Part shown: positions 33,504 through 42,761 of the stretch, in pieces
How positions within the stretch are numbered: the first letter of the stretch is position 1
How the letters are laid out: the number at the start of each line of letters is the position of its first letter
NCBI GenBank assembly: GCA_030681235.1
Contig: JAUXWY010000342.1
Coordinates: 1 to 42,761 of the forward strand
DNA length: 42,761 nt
Origin: Pirellulaceae bacterium
GTDB taxonomy: Bacteria > Planctomycetota > Planctomycetia > Pirellulales > Pirellulaceae
Reading direction: 5' to 3'
The notes under the pieces: model-generated
Told to the model about the DNA's origin: nothing
The model's database searches: none
The model's input: only the letters and a program-made list of their open reading frames with translations
Position numbers and translations under genes: made by a program

Positions 33504-34738
33504 CTTCGACCACTTCGACCGACTCCGACAATGCCACGACGTTTGATATCGGCGCGCTGGCCTGTGAGATTGCCAATTTGGCGCCCATGCAGGCTGTAGA
33601 ACGCTTGGAGCAAGTGCCTGTTTCCGTCGTGGCTCACGTTCTCGTCGCGTTGAGCCCGGCCATTTCAGAGGACGTGCTGTTGGCGATGTCCGATGAAACT
33701 CGGACCGAAGTCTTCGCAGCGTTTCCTCAAGCGACTCGCGCCCAATGGACGGCCAATCTTTTGTATCACGAAGATTCGATCGGTCGCTTGATGGAGCCCG
33801 CTCACGTGGTGTTTCGCCCCGAGTTGACCGTGGCTGAGGTCGTGGAACGGATCCGCAAACTATCGCGCAGCATCCTCGTTACATACGGCTTCATCATCGA
33901 CGACCACCATCGTTTGACGGGAGTCGTTGCCATGCGGGATTTGTTATTGGCAACGCCTCAGCAAACCATGAAGGAGATCATGATCGCGCAGCCGTTTTTT
34001 CTGAGCGATCAACAGACGCTGTTGGAAGCCATGCGGTTAGTAGTCAATAAACATTTCCCGGTGTACCCGGTTTGCAACGCCGAAGGCAAGTTGGTGGGAA
34101 CCGTCCGCGGACGAACGTTGTTCGAGGAACACGCCTTCGAGATCAGTGCTCAAATGGGCGCGATGGTTGGTGTGGAAAAAGAAGAACGACTTTCCACGCC
34201 GCTGGCTTTGAGTTTTCGCTTTCGCCATCCCTGGTTGCAGATCAATCTGCTGACGGCATTTGTCGCGGCGGGCGTGGTCGGGTTCTTTCAATCGACGATC
34301 GACAAGATGGTGGTGTTGGCGGTCTTTCTTCCGGTGCTTTCGGGCCAGTCCGGCAACACCGGTTGTCAGTCGTTGGCGGTCACGCTGCGCGGGTTGACGT
34401 TGGGCGATTTACGGCCAGGCCGCGAGAAGTACTTGGTGTTCAAAGAAGGCTTGTTGGGCCTGTTCAACGGCTTGTTGGTGGGCTTGAGTGCCGCGCTTGG
34501 GATGATGGTTTACGCTTGGTCACAAGGCAATCCCTATTACTTGCAATTGGGGGCCATTGTGTGGGTAGCCATGATTGGCAGTTGTGTTGTCAGCGGCGTG
34601 GCCGGAGCGACGATCCCATTGTTCTTTCGCAAGATCGGTGCCGACCCAGCCACCGCTTCGAGTATCTTCCTGACCACCGCCACCGATGTTGTCAGCATGG
34701 GTCTCTTCCTCGGCCTGGCGTGGTTGATGTTCTGGTAA
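33491..34738 (+). CDS. mgtE: Magnesium transporter MgtE
   Basis: MgtE is a Mg2+ channel gated by cytoplasmic Mg2+. The 415-residue protein has a shortened MgtE_N region (about 25-105), two CBS domains (about 110-240, including HVVFRPELTVAEVV and KHFPVYPVCNAEGKLVGTV) and a C-terminal membrane part with the signature LSGQSGNTGCQSLAVTLRG. ATG 33491 is used; TTG 33500 has AGGA eight bases upstream and overlaps the upstream stop (TTGA), so it is a serious alternative. It ends the sdaA run. Confidence 0.93.
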   Translation: MSPLTSTTSTDSDNATTFDIGALACEIANLAPMQAVERLEQVPVSVVAHVLVALSPAISEDVLLAMSDETRTEVFAAFPQATRAQWTANLLYHEDSIGRLMEPAHVVFRPELTVAEVVERIRKLSRSILVTYGFIIDDHHRLTGVVAMRDLLLATPQQTMKEIMIAQPFFLSDQQTLLEAMRLVVNKHFPVYPVCNAEGKLVGTVRGRTLFEEHAFEISAQMGAMVGVEKEERLSTPLALSFRFRHPWLQINLLTAFVAAGVVGFFQSTIDKMVVLAVFLPVLSGQSGNTGCQSLAVTLRGLTLGDLRPGREKYLVFKEGLLGLFNGLLVGLSAALGMMVYAWSQGNPYYLQLGAIVWVAMIGSCVVSGVAGATIPLFFRKIGADPATASSIFLTTATDVVSMGLFLGLAWLMFW

Positions 34739-34850
34739 AACGTTGCGAATCACTTTTTGAATGGGTTGCGATGCGCGGGATGGCCGGACACGTTACTTGC
34801 TTTGGTCACGTGGATAACGAACTTCGCTTGCGATGGGCGTGGGCGGTTGC

Positions 34851-35204
34851 CTACTGCCACACCCAATCGGTACGGCTGCGATAGTAGTTGGTCACTTGGT
34901 ATCGTTGAGGATACGATACAGCTCCAAAGTCTCCATAGCGAAACGGAGTCTTCGTGATGCGAAACGTTGTGTCGGCGGAATGATTTGAGGCGAAGGGCGG
35001 TCGCCAGAATGATGCGCTGGCAAGATCATGATCGCCCAAGCAGACGCTGGGGACTGTCGGTACGCGGCGGCTTGGCATTTCCGTGACCAAGTCCTGTCCA
35101 TGCAGCCAATGTGACGACAGCATCCAACCTACCGTGCCCGCGATCATGAGGCGGAAGAATGGCAGCCAAAGTCGGCGGTATCGACGGGCGGGATGAAGAA
35201 ACAT
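34851..35204 (-). CDS. Small secreted protein of unknown function
   Basis: A 117-residue protein, ATG at 35204, with a signal or membrane segment (LPFFRLMIAGTVGWMLS, about 15-31) and a C-terminal region with TPFRYGDFGAVSYPQRYQV and YYRSRTDWVW. The frame is open to 35828 but the upstream part overlaps the divergent gene and has no gene-like features. The aromatic-rich C-terminus is reminiscent of small planctomycete exported proteins. Function unknown. Confidence 0.55.
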   Translation of the reverse strand: MFLHPARRYRRLWLPFFRLMIAGTVGWMLSSHWLHGQDLVTEMPSRRVPTVPSVCLGDHDLASASFWRPPFASNHSADTTFRITKTPFRYGDFGAVSYPQRYQVTNYYRSRTDWVWQ

Positions 35205-35435
35205 GGTTTGTGACTCTCGATGGTGTTGACAGGCAACGGCTCGGCTTACGAGCAATTTCCCAAAGCCCATGGGTAAGCTAGAATACGCGTTCGTGGTCAG
35301 CCAGGAATCTAGCATGACGACACGGTTTAGCTGATCAAAAAGGGTTGCTTGGTCGGATTGAATCGATTGGAGGGCCTTGGAAGGTCCGCCGTCCCAGCCA
35401 ATACGACCATCGTCCCAGGAGCGACGCACGCAGAA

Positions 35436-36074
35436 ATGCCCATCGAGATTGCTTGCGGAAACTGCGGAAACTCGTTTGGCGTGGAGGCCGGGTGGGCGGG
35501 ACTGATTGTCCAATGTCCGTTCTGTCAAACGGCGGTCCAAGTTCCCGACGAGGTGGCCGAGTTTGCGGACGAACCGAACGAAAAAACTCCCGCTCCGCCG
35601 GATGTTCCCCCGGAGAAGGTGGTTCGTCGCACTGCGGAACGAAGCAAGAAGTCTGCCAAGAAAGAGCCCGGTCCAGACCCGATCCAGCTCATAACCAAAT
35701 CTGCCAAGCCGGCGCCGGAAGTTCCCGTTCCGAGCATGAACACTGCTGCAGTAGCTGTTTCGTCGACTGCGGTGGTTGTAGAACCAACGGTCGCAAACAC
35801 GTTGGTGGCTGACCCAGCGCCAACTCAATCCGCTTCGCTCGCGCTCCCGGAGTGGACGGTACCTCCCGTATGCCTATGGATGCTGGAGTCGAACGCGGCA
35901 CAGGAGATTCGCGTGTCGGTTCGCGTGGGTTTGACCACGATCAACTATCACGGTCAGAAAATGGTCTTGCGGGATCAGCCGGAGGCAGCCAACTGGTATG
36001 GCCGTCTGACGTTTGCCATGTCGGTAATGATCTTGGCCTTGTTGCTCACTTGGCTGTACTACGTCTATCGCTAG
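35436..36074 (+). CDS. Zinc-ribbon protein with C-terminal membrane anchor
   Basis: A 212-residue protein. The N-terminus has a zinc-ribbon-like motif (CGNCGNSFGV, then CPFC) in residues 6-30. A long low-complexity middle of Pro, Lys, Ala and Val (about 45-130) follows, then a compact segment (VPPVCLWMLE, IRVSVRVGLTTI) and one membrane segment at the very end (FAMSVMILALLLTWLYYVY). It is thus tail-anchored with the ribbon in the cytoplasm, by inference. The gene precedes the oxidoreductase by ten bases and may be cotranscribed. No family recognised. Confidence 0.65.
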   Translation: MPIEIACGNCGNSFGVEAGWAGLIVQCPFCQTAVQVPDEVAEFADEPNEKTPAPPDVPPEKVVRRTAERSKKSAKKEPGPDPIQLITKSAKPAPEVPVPSMNTAAVAVSSTAVVVEPTVANTLVADPAPTQSASLALPEWTVPPVCLWMLESNAAQEIRVSVRVGLTTINYHGQKMVLRDQPEAANWYGRLTFAMSVMILALLLTWLYYVYR

Positions 36075-36084
36075 AAGGTTTGGG

Positions 36085-37704
36085 ATGAACACCGCCCGCA
36101 ACGAATCGTCGTCAAATTGGAATGCTGCTTGCCCCACCGATTGGGACGTGGTCATTGTCGGCAGCGGACACAATGCTTTGGTGGCTGCCGGCTACTTGGC
36201 GCAAGCAGGGCGCTCCGTCTTGATCCTCGAGAAGAATGATTATTTAGGTGGAGCGACGACCTCGCAACGAGTGTTTCCGGACTACGACGCGAGGCTGTCA
36301 CGTTACGCTTATTTGATCTCGCTGTTACCACAACAGATCATTACGGACCTGTCATTGGACTTTTCGACGCGTCGCCGACAGGTCGCCTCCTATACTCCAT
36401 GGACAACTTCGAGCGGGCAAGATCGGGGATTGTTGTTGTGGAACGATTCGCCCGAGAAATCACGACAGTCCCTGCGTGAGTTGTGCGGCGACGATTCTGG
36501 GTGGCTGGGTTACGAAAGATTAATACAATTGGAAGGGGCAATCGCGGAAGTCGCGTGGCCCACGCTGTTGCAACCTTTGCAGCACCGCGATACGTTTCGT
36601 CAGCAGCTGCGTACGGCCGATCAAAAACACGCTTGGGAAGCGTTTGTGGAACAGCCGCTGGGGCGCATTCTTGAAGCACTGGTGCCGAACGATGTTCTTC
36701 GAGGCCTCTTGTTGACGGATGCCAAGATTGGCGTCTTCACTCATCCTCATGATCCGACGCTATTGCAGAATCGGTGCTTCCTGTATCACGTCATCGGTGG
36801 CGGGACCGGAGAGTGGCGCGTCCCGATCGGTGGCATGCAGGCCATGGTCGCCGCTTTGACCAATCGTTGTCACGCTATGGGCGTTCGTACGGTCCTGGAA
36901 TCACCTGCCCGGTCGATTCAATGCGGGACGAAGAATCACGAAGTCAGCTTCGACTACCAGGACCAATCGTTCACGGTGCGGGCCAAGCGAGTTCTGATCA
37001 ACGCAGGACCACGTACGTTCGCGAAGTTGATGGGTGAGAACTACGAACCGCAGCCCACCGACGAGGGCTCCGTCATCAAGATGAACATGTTGCTGCATCG
37101 CTTGCCTCGAGTGAAAGCTCCGGGAGTGACTCCCGAGCAAGCCTTTTGTGGTTCGCTGCATCTGGATGAAAGTTATCAACAAATGTCGTTGTCGTATACG
37201 ACTGCAAGTCTTGGGCAAGTGCCGGTCCCAGCACCCTGCGAAGTCTATTGCCACACGTTGACCGACGGCTCGATCTTGTCTCCTGAATTATTGGCTCAAG
37301 GTTATCACACGCTGACGTTGTTCGGTTTGGACATGCCTTATCGGCTGTTTCGAGAAAACCATGATGCTCGAAAAATCCAAGTTCGTGAACTGTACTTGGA
37401 TGCTTTGGACAAGATCTGTAGCGAATCATTCCGCGACTGCCTGGCGCTCGATCGGAACGGGCAACCCTGTGTTGAACTGAAAACACCACAAGATCTCGAA
37501 CGTGACGTCGACTTGGACTTGGGCAACATTTTTCACAACACACTCAGTTGGTTCTTCACGGACGATGTCGAGCAGGTTGGCCAGTGGGGCGTGGAGACGG
37601 CCTACCGCGGAATCTATCGCGCCGGATCGTCGGCGGCTCGGGGTGGAGCGGTCAGTGGTATTCCCGGCTACAATGCTGCCCGCTGCGTGCTGCAACAATG
37701 GTAG
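36085..37704 (+). CDS. Phytoene-dehydrogenase-like FAD oxidoreductase
   Basis: A 539-residue flavoprotein of the amine-oxidase/phytoene-desaturase group. The dinucleotide-binding motif is VVIVGSGHNALVAAGYLAQ with the following LILEKNDYLGGA. The C-terminal FAD-contact motif is YRGIYRAGSSAARGGAVSG, then IPGYNAA. It resembles PYROXD2/CrtO-type enzymes, which are not all carotenoid enzymes. ATG at 36085 has AAGG six bases upstream. A thioesterase gene follows 27 bases later. Substrate unknown. Confidence 0.85.
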   Translation: MNTARNESSSNWNAACPTDWDVVIVGSGHNALVAAGYLAQAGRSVLILEKNDYLGGATTSQRVFPDYDARLSRYAYLISLLPQQIITDLSLDFSTRRRQVASYTPWTTSSGQDRGLLLWNDSPEKSRQSLRELCGDDSGWLGYERLIQLEGAIAEVAWPTLLQPLQHRDTFRQQLRTADQKHAWEAFVEQPLGRILEALVPNDVLRGLLLTDAKIGVFTHPHDPTLLQNRCFLYHVIGGGTGEWRVPIGGMQAMVAALTNRCHAMGVRTVLESPARSIQCGTKNHEVSFDYQDQSFTVRAKRVLINAGPRTFAKLMGENYEPQPTDEGSVIKMNMLLHRLPRVKAPGVTPEQAFCGSLHLDESYQQMSLSYTTASLGQVPVPAPCEVYCHTLTDGSILSPELLAQGYHTLTLFGLDMPYRLFRENHDARKIQVRELYLDALDKICSESFRDCLALDRNGQPCVELKTPQDLERDVDLDLGNIFHNTLSWFFTDDVEQVGQWGVETAYRGIYRAGSSAARGGAVSGIPGYNAARCVLQQW

Positions 37705-37731
37705 CAATCGCTAACGAAACGAGGAACAGAA

Positions 37732-38103
37732 ATGCAAACGTATAAGTTGGTCATGCCCGGCGATCTCAATCATTATGGGTTTCTGTTTGGCGGAAACCTC
37801 TTGAAATGGGTTGATGAAGTCGCCTGGATCGCAGCGACCCTGCACTATCCCGGGATGCATTTTGTAACGGTGGCCATCGATAACGTGCAGTTCAAGAAGA
37901 GCATTCGGCAAGGTTCGATTCTTCGATTCGAATGCCATCTTCAACGACAAGGCAATACGAGTGTTCAATTCAATGTTCAAGTCTTTCGCAACTCGCCCGA
38001 AGAAGCCGAAAATGCGGAAGTGGTGTTCTCGACCGTAGTGACCATGGTGCGAGTGGATAATCAGGGGCAAAAGGTATCGTTGGATGCGTTGGTGACCCCA
38101 TGA
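37732..38103 (+). CDS. Acyl-CoA thioesterase, hotdog fold
   Basis: A 123-residue YciA-like thioesterase that cleaves acyl-CoA. The catalytic loop is [17 protein letters not shown], then [13 protein letters not shown] (the hotdog helix and strands). It is normal length for the family. GAGGA is seven bases upstream. It overlaps the next gene by four bases (ATGA), so they are coupled. Confidence 0.9.
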   Translation: MQTYKLVMPGDLNHYGFLFGGNLLKWVDEVAWIAATLHYPGMHFVTVAIDNVQFKKSIRQGSILRFECHLQRQGNTSVQFNVQVFRNSPEEAENAEVVFSTVVTMVRVDNQGQKVSLDALVTP

Positions 38104-39329
38104 TCAAGAACTTTCGCCATGATTTGGCGTTCCTGCAACAGCATACGGACACGATTGTGTTGGGCGAACCGGGCGCGGCCGCAGTGGTGCTGGTTCCGGC
38201 TTATCAAGGCCGTGTGATGACATCCACGGCCGGAGGTGTGGCGGATCATAGCTTTGGTTGGATCAACTACGATTTGATTCGGCAGGGCCAAGCCGTGCCG
38301 CAAATCAACTTGTACGGCGGGGAGGAACGATTTTGGCTGGCTCCCGAAGGCGGCCGTTTCTCGATCTTCTTCCCACCTGCACAGCTCGATGAGCCGTTGG
38401 ACTTTGCCACGTGGCGCGTGCCCACGTGTATCGACACCGACCCATTTGCCGTCCGCGAGGTCGGAGCCCGGCACGCCGTTTTTTCGCATCAAGCGAGCCT
38501 GCAGAACCGCGCCGGAACGGAGTTTCATTTGGGTTTCGAGCGGCTCGTGCAGCTGTTCGATGAAACGCAGGTAGCCGAAGCGATTGGATGCGATGGCCCC
38601 AGTCTTTCTGGTGTGCCATTGGTCGCTCATCAAAGCGAAAACACGCTCCGCAATCTGGGCGACGTCGCGTGGCAGCCAGATACTGGTTTGATGTCAATTT
38701 GGGTCTTGGGAATGAACGCGCCTTCTCCCCAAGCGACTTTGATCGTGCCTTATCAGACGCAGGGAGTGTCAGCCGAAGAGCCCATTGTCAACGCCGACTA
38801 CTTTGGCGCTCTGGGACCTGACCGACTGAAGGTCGATCGAGACCGGCAAGTGATTTTGTTGCGGGGTGATGGCGAGTACCGCAGCAAGTTGGGTCTGACT
38901 TATCCGCGGGCAAAACCGTTTCTTGCGGCGTGGGACCAACAACGACAAGTGTTCACGTTGGTGCAATACAAGCTGCCGAAAATGTCTGCCGCCGACGTAG
39001 CCCGCAACGGTGGGCGGGCCGACGGATTGGTGCAATCGCACGATCGAGTGGCTTACGTCAACAATCTCTGGCGAGTCTTGGACGACGAATATCGGGGTGA
39101 CGTCCTCAACGGCTACAACGACGGCCCCAACGAATCCGGCAGCAAGTTGGGCGGATTCTTCGAACTGGAGTCACTCAGTCCCGCGTTGGCGCTCGCGCCG
39201 CAACAAGCCTACACGCACACGCATTTGACCGTCCACATGGAGGCCACGACCCCAGCAGCTTTTGCGAAAGTGGACGCTCTGTGTCAGCAGTTGTGTGGAG
39301 TGTCGTTGACCGCGATTGAATTCGACTGA
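38100..39329 (+). CDS. DUF6786 family protein
   Basis: A 409-residue protein that I assign to DUF6786, a galactose-mutarotase-like family of unknown role. The core includes [42 protein letters not shown] and the late [10 protein letters not shown] followed by [13 protein letters not shown] and HTHLTVHME. No signal peptide is seen. It is translationally coupled to the thioesterase gene (ATGA overlap). Substrate unknown; the family call is by recalled resemblance. Confidence 0.78.
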   Translation: MIKNFRHDLAFLQQHTDTIVLGEPGAAAVVLVPAYQGRVMTSTAGGVADHSFGWINYDLIRQGQAVPQINLYGGEERFWLAPEGGRFSIFFPPAQLDEPLDFATWRVPTCIDTDPFAVREVGARHAVFSHQASLQNRAGTEFHLGFERLVQLFDETQVAEAIGCDGPSLSGVPLVAHQSENTLRNLGDVAWQPDTGLMSIWVLGMNAPSPQATLIVPYQTQGVSAEEPIVNADYFGALGPDRLKVDRDRQVILLRGDGEYRSKLGLTYPRAKPFLAAWDQQRQVFTLVQYKLPKMSAADVARNGGRADGLVQSHDRVAYVNNLWRVLDDEYRGDVLNGYNDGPNESGSKLGGFFELESLSPALALAPQQAYTHTHLTVHMEATTPAAFAKVDALCQQLCGVSLTAIEFD

Positions 39330-39384
39330 ACGTTTAGGATTTGTCCCGAAATAAATCTCGATGGTTCTGTCTGGGCCAAGGCCA

Positions 39385-39484
39385 TTTAGCGAGCGCTGGT
39401 GTACCGGCTTCAGCCGGCGGGGAGCTGAAAAGAGCGTTTTCACAGCTCCCTCCGGCTGAAGCCGGTACACCAGCGCTTGCTAAA
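39385..39484. repeat. Palindromic intergenic element, copy 3
   Basis: Left arm 39385-39420 and right arm 39449-39484 match at 34 of 36 bases. The 28-base spacer (GAGCTGAAAAGAGCG and the rest) is itself near-palindromic, with AGCTG...CAGCT. The 3' flank to about 39530 resembles that of copy 1. It separates the convergent DUF6786 and PSD1 genes and may serve as a terminator for both. Confidence 0.92.
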
Positions 39485-39538
39485 CCGATGTCGTTATCGG
39501 TTCTCGGAATTTCCAGAGCTGGACTCTCACAACGGTGC

Positions 39539-42500
39539 CTAGTTCTTCGAAATGGTCTCGTCCAAGTTCAACAGGACGCGGGCCACCAACGACCATGCGG
39601 CAACATCCTGTGGCGTGCAATGTTCTGGAAGCTCCGGCAGACGATTCTCGCCGGTGCTGATCGGTTTGGGGTCCAGCCATCCTTCGGCCAATCGTTGTCG
39701 TTGTTGCTGGACCAAGCTCGACACTTCCCGCATTTCTTCTGGACTGGGTGAACGAGAAGTGCACAGTTCAAACCCAAACTTCGCGCGGGCTTCGTCGGTT
39801 GATCCGCCTTCGCGCAAAATACGCAGCGCCAAGCCTCGCGACGCTTCGTTAAAGATGGTCTCGTTGAGTCCCGTCAACGCCGCCAACGGCGTGTTGGATC
39901 GCACCCGTTGCACGCATGCCGTATCGCCGTTGGGTGCATCAAAATTGCTGGTGACCGGATCTGGCATCGAGCGTTTGCGGAAGCCGTAGACCGTTCGTCG
40001 GTAGCGATCTTCGCCGGTAGCGGCGGTCCAATAACCGGGATAAACGTAGTTGTAGTCCAAGACATTTTGCGGCACCGGCGGAATCACGCCCGGACCCCCC
40101 ATTTTCAAAGACAACAGACCCGAGGTCGCCAACGCAATGTCGCGCACCACTTCCGCATCAGCCCGAAATCGTGGTCCTCGCGCCAACCATTGATTATTGG
40201 GGTCCCGCTGCTGAACCTCCGCGGTACAACGTGAATCCTGCTGATACGTTTGGCTATTCACAATCAATCGCAGAACTTCCTTTTGACTCCACCCTCGTTC
40301 CATAAATTCGACGGACAGCCAATCCAGCAATTCCAAATGCTCCGGGACGGAAGTCCGAGTGCCAAAGTCTTCCGGCGTTGCCACCAACCCCTGTCCAAAC
40401 AGAGATTGCCAAATTCGATTGACCGCAACGCGAGCCGCCAATGGCGATTCGCGATGAACCAACCAGCGAGCAAATCGCAGGCGCGGCGGTTCGGCAGCGT
40501 CAGTCGAAACTGCGGGCAGGAATCCAGGTGTCTGCGGAGCCACCGGAGCCGTCGGCGAGTTCCATTGGCCACGCTCCAAGTGATGCGTGGTTCGCGCTGT
40601 TTCGGCGGGCCGTTCCTGCAAGTGAAAAACCGACGTCATGGCGACGGGAAATCTGGCCCAATGTCCATCGATGCGCTGGTTGACTTCGGCCAAGTCCAAT
40701 TGCGATTGACGCCACGCAGTAAACAAAGAAGATTGCTCGGAACTGGCAAGCGTATCCCATGTTTCAGCGGCGGGTTCCCACTTCGAAACCACTTGCTGCG
40801 TTTGATAAGCCACGGCCGGTGTGGCGGGGTTCGCATCGGTCGTCAGACTGACTCGGCAACAACCGACCATGTTGTTCATCCGCAAAACGACCTTGGCTTG
40901 AGTTCCCGGCGGACGATTGAGGGGCTGAGCAAATTGGACCACCGCCACGGACGCTTGGTTTCTGCGTCCGATCCCTCGATCGGCTTGCCACCACTGGGCA
41001 TCATGGCCGTCGATCAGATACGCGACCGGGCCGCTTTTTTGTTTTCCTTCTTGGTGACTTTGCTCAGGTTCGGACCAATCGGCGGTCGCTTGAGTCAAAG
41101 ATTCTTTCTGCCATTCTTGCTCGCCTTGTTTGGTCCAAAACTCGAGTTCCAAGACACCCCAAGTGCCGACATCGCTACGGCCGGGTCCCAAGAACGGCAA
41201 GTCTCCGTGTGTCAACACTTCCAGTTGCAATCCCGTCACTCCCTGCAAGTCGGGAGTGGCCAGGAAATAAACGTCGCCACTGGTATGCCCAAGCATCAAG
41301 ATCGAATGGTCAGGTAGTTGGACCGGATGGTTCAGGCCACTGAGGCTGCCCATGTCGTCCATGCGGATCGGCTGCCACTGGTTCATCTTCGACCTGACAT
41401 CGGTAGCCCAGGACTGCAAGTCGGCGAGCCAAGTTGGCCGGCCGGATCGCAAATGAGCTTCTTCATCGGCGATGGCCTGCAACACTTCACGACGCTGTTG
41501 ATGCTGTTCCTCGGAGTAGATCCATGATTGAGCTTCATAACTATTGTTCAGGTACGCAAACATTCCAAAATATTCGTTATGGGACAGCGGATCGAATTTG
41601 TGCGAATGGCATTGAGCGCACTGCGTCGTGAGCCCAATCACGGCCTTGCCCAAACAATCCAAGCGATCGAACATCTCGACCATGCGGAACTCTTCCGGCA
41701 CGATCGCGCCTTCTTCGTTCAACATGCTATTGCGTAGGAAGCCGGTTGCCACGATTTGATTTTGGGTGGCGTTTGGCAACAGATCGCCGGCGATTTGTTC
41801 GACGATAAACTCGTGGTAGGGTTGGTCGCGATTGAAAGAACCAATGACCCAGTCGCGCCAAATCCATTGGTCGCGGCGCATGTCTTTCTCGTATCCGTTG
41901 GTATCCGAGTACCGTGCGGCGTCCAACCATAACCGCGCCCATTTCTCGCCATACTGTGGACGGGCCAACAATTCTTCGACCGTTTGTTCATGCCCCACTT
42001 CCAAGTATCGTTGCACCTCGGCGGGAGAAGGAGGCAGTCCGATCAAGTCCAAATACAAACGTCGAACCAATGAGGTAGCAGGAGCGATCGGGTTGGGTTC
42101 CCATCCCACTTTTTGTAGTTGCTTGAGGACCAAGCGATCGATCGGATTCTCGGCATCGACATGTGTCGGATTGACACGGCCTGGTTCGCTGTTTGGTCGT
42201 GTGGGCCATTGCAGATTTGGGAGCGCGGGTTGCACAGGTGGCGTAAAGGCCCAGTGTTCGGTATATGTCGCGCCCTCGGTGATCCATTGGCGCAGCAGTT
42301 CGCGTTGCGAGTCATTAAGTGGCCGCTGGGCGTCTGGAGGTGGCATCATCAGACTCGGCTCTTCGCTGAAGACTCGCGCCAGCAGTTCGCTTTGTGCCGC
42401 TTCGAGTGGCACAATCGCGGGGACGCCTGAATCGCCGCCCTCTAAGGCTCCCGCACGTTGATCCAAACGTAGGCCGCCCGTACGCGTCCCCTCATCCATG

Positions 42501-42685
42501 CCATGGCAGTTGAAACAGTGATCGCCTAGGATCGGCAAAATCTGGCGACGGAAGTCGATGCTCGTTTCCTGCCCCCCCGCAGACGATGGCACAATTGCAG
42601 CCAACACGAGCAAAAGCAACAAAGCCATCGAGTCCCTCTTGGCCCAGAACAGCACAGAATTCCAGTGTCGGGATGGGTTTGTCAT
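39539..42685 (-). CDS. PSD1 protein: cytochrome c, DUF1549 and DUF1553
   Basis: A 1048-residue exported protein of the planctomycete-specific type. Residues 20-38 form a signal segment; C57-F-N-C60-H61 is the haem-binding motif (PSCyt1). DUF1549 follows (about 165-380) with RRLYLDLIGLPPSPAEV, YGEKWARLWLDAARYSD and a second CAQCHSHKFDP. A middle beta domain and DUF1553 (about 730-1010) with RFARWLVHRESPLAAR, VNRIWQSLFGQGLV and EDFGTRTS complete it. ATG at 42685 is used; ATG 42628 has AGAGGG five bases upstream and would start at the hydrophobic segment. The usual DUF1501 partner is not adjacent; the nearest is at 1534. Function unknown; haem binding suggests redox. Confidence 0.92.
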   Translation of the reverse strand: MTNPSRHWNSVLFWAKRDSMALLLLLVLAAIVPSSAGGQETSIDFRRQILPILGDHCFNCHGMDEGTRTGGLRLDQRAGALEGGDSGVPAIVPLEAAQSELLARVFSEEPSLMMPPPDAQRPLNDSQRELLRQWITEGATYTEHWAFTPPVQPALPNLQWPTRPNSEPGRVNPTHVDAENPIDRLVLKQLQKVGWEPNPIAPATSLVRRLYLDLIGLPPSPAEVQRYLEVGHEQTVEELLARPQYGEKWARLWLDAARYSDTNGYEKDMRRDQWIWRDWVIGSFNRDQPYHEFIVEQIAGDLLPNATQNQIVATGFLRNSMLNEEGAIVPEEFRMVEMFDRLDCLGKAVIGLTTQCAQCHSHKFDPLSHNEYFGMFAYLNNSYEAQSWIYSEEQHQQRREVLQAIADEEAHLRSGRPTWLADLQSWATDVRSKMNQWQPIRMDDMGSLSGLNHPVQLPDHSILMLGHTSGDVYFLATPDLQGVTGLQLEVLTHGDLPFLGPGRSDVGTWGVLELEFWTKQGEQEWQKESLTQATADWSEPEQSHQEGKQKSGPVAYLIDGHDAQWWQADRGIGRRNQASVAVVQFAQPLNRPPGTQAKVVLRMNNMVGCCRVSLTTDANPATPAVAYQTQQVVSKWEPAAETWDTLASSEQSSLFTAWRQSQLDLAEVNQRIDGHWARFPVAMTSVFHLQERPAETARTTHHLERGQWNSPTAPVAPQTPGFLPAVSTDAAEPPRLRFARWLVHRESPLAARVAVNRIWQSLFGQGLVATPEDFGTRTSVPEHLELLDWLSVEFMERGWSQKEVLRLIVNSQTYQQDSRCTAEVQQRDPNNQWLARGPRFRADAEVVRDIALATSGLLSLKMGGPGVIPPVPQNVLDYNYVYPGYWTAATGEDRYRRTVYGFRKRSMPDPVTSNFDAPNGDTACVQRVRSNTPLAALTGLNETIFNEASRGLALRILREGGSTDEARAKFGFELCTSRSPSPEEMREVSSLVQQQRQRLAEGWLDPKPISTGENRLPELPEHCTPQDVAAWSLVARVLLNLDETISKN

Positions 42686-42761
42686 CGCATTGACTCGGGG
42701 GCAGGAGAAAGGATCAGGTGGGAAGCATCACAAAAGGGATGTTTTATTCCAGCGGGTAGAT

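Noticed and set aside
34851..35828. 325-residue version of the small secreted protein
   Set aside because: The part upstream of 35204 overlaps the zinc-ribbon gene on the other strand and shows no conserved features; the ATG at 35204 leads directly into a signal segment.

Overview
The window reads as chromosomal DNA of a planctomycete, most likely a Pirellulales-type relative. The basis is the gene content: two DUF1559 pseudopilin-like proteins, a Tat-exported DUF1501 protein, a 1048-residue cytochrome c/DUF1549/DUF1553 (PSD1) protein, a class I sulfatase, a DUF4832 protein and several long low-complexity protein tails. The genus is inference. I see no rRNA, tRNA, CRISPR array, prophage or insertion sequence. 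The gene order looks like ordinary core chromosome with some planctomycete-specific genes.

Layout. 1-176 is a copy of an intergenic palindromic repeat family, cut by the window edge. 296-1084 (-) is a secreted protein of unknown function. 1534-6031 (+) is a tight run: DUF1501, type III pantothenate kinase, a degenerate MnmE-like GTPase and CutC, closed by a bidirectional terminator. 6290-8581 (-) is an exported sulfatase. 8763-13455 (-) is a housekeeping run transcribed leftward: groES, tpiA, secG, yicC, gmk, rpoZ and a membrane-anchored TPR-like protein. Diverging from it, 13651-16302 (+) carries bL25, pth, bS6, ssb and bL9, without rpsR.

16827-18197 and 21896-23495 (+) are two similar modules. 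Each is a DUF1559 pseudopilin, a terminator-like hairpin and a lipoprotein whose lipobox cysteine is residue 20; the first lipoprotein is only 56 residues. Between the modules lie a 2OG-Fe(II) oxygenase/DUF6065 pair (-) and a DUF4832 protein (+). Also there is a second palindromic element that runs into four 57-bp tandem repeats.

23555-24736 (-) is a glycosyltransferase with a small membrane protein upstream. 25051-26070 (+) is an orphan MoxR-like ATPase with an SSB-like acidic tail. 26076-30615 (-) is mcsA-mcsB followed by a YfhO-like membrane protein. 30831-34738 (+) is L-serine dehydratase, a BRCT-MerR-TPR fusion and MgtE, with almost no spacing. 34851-35204 (-) is a small secreted protein. 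35436-39329 (+) is a zinc-ribbon tail-anchored protein, a phytoene-dehydrogenase-like oxidoreductase, a hotdog thioesterase and a DUF6786 protein. A third palindromic element precedes the convergent PSD1 gene (39539-42685, -).

The items most worth follow-up are the palindromic repeat family and its 57-bp tandem expansion, the BRCT-MerR-TPR protein, the MnmE-like GTPase lacking the modification-enzyme C-terminus, and the repeated pseudopilin-hairpin-lipoprotein layout. I found no complete new defence or mobile system. Several probable starts are GTG or TTG codons chosen from Shine-Dalgarno spacing, so some N-termini are uncertain.
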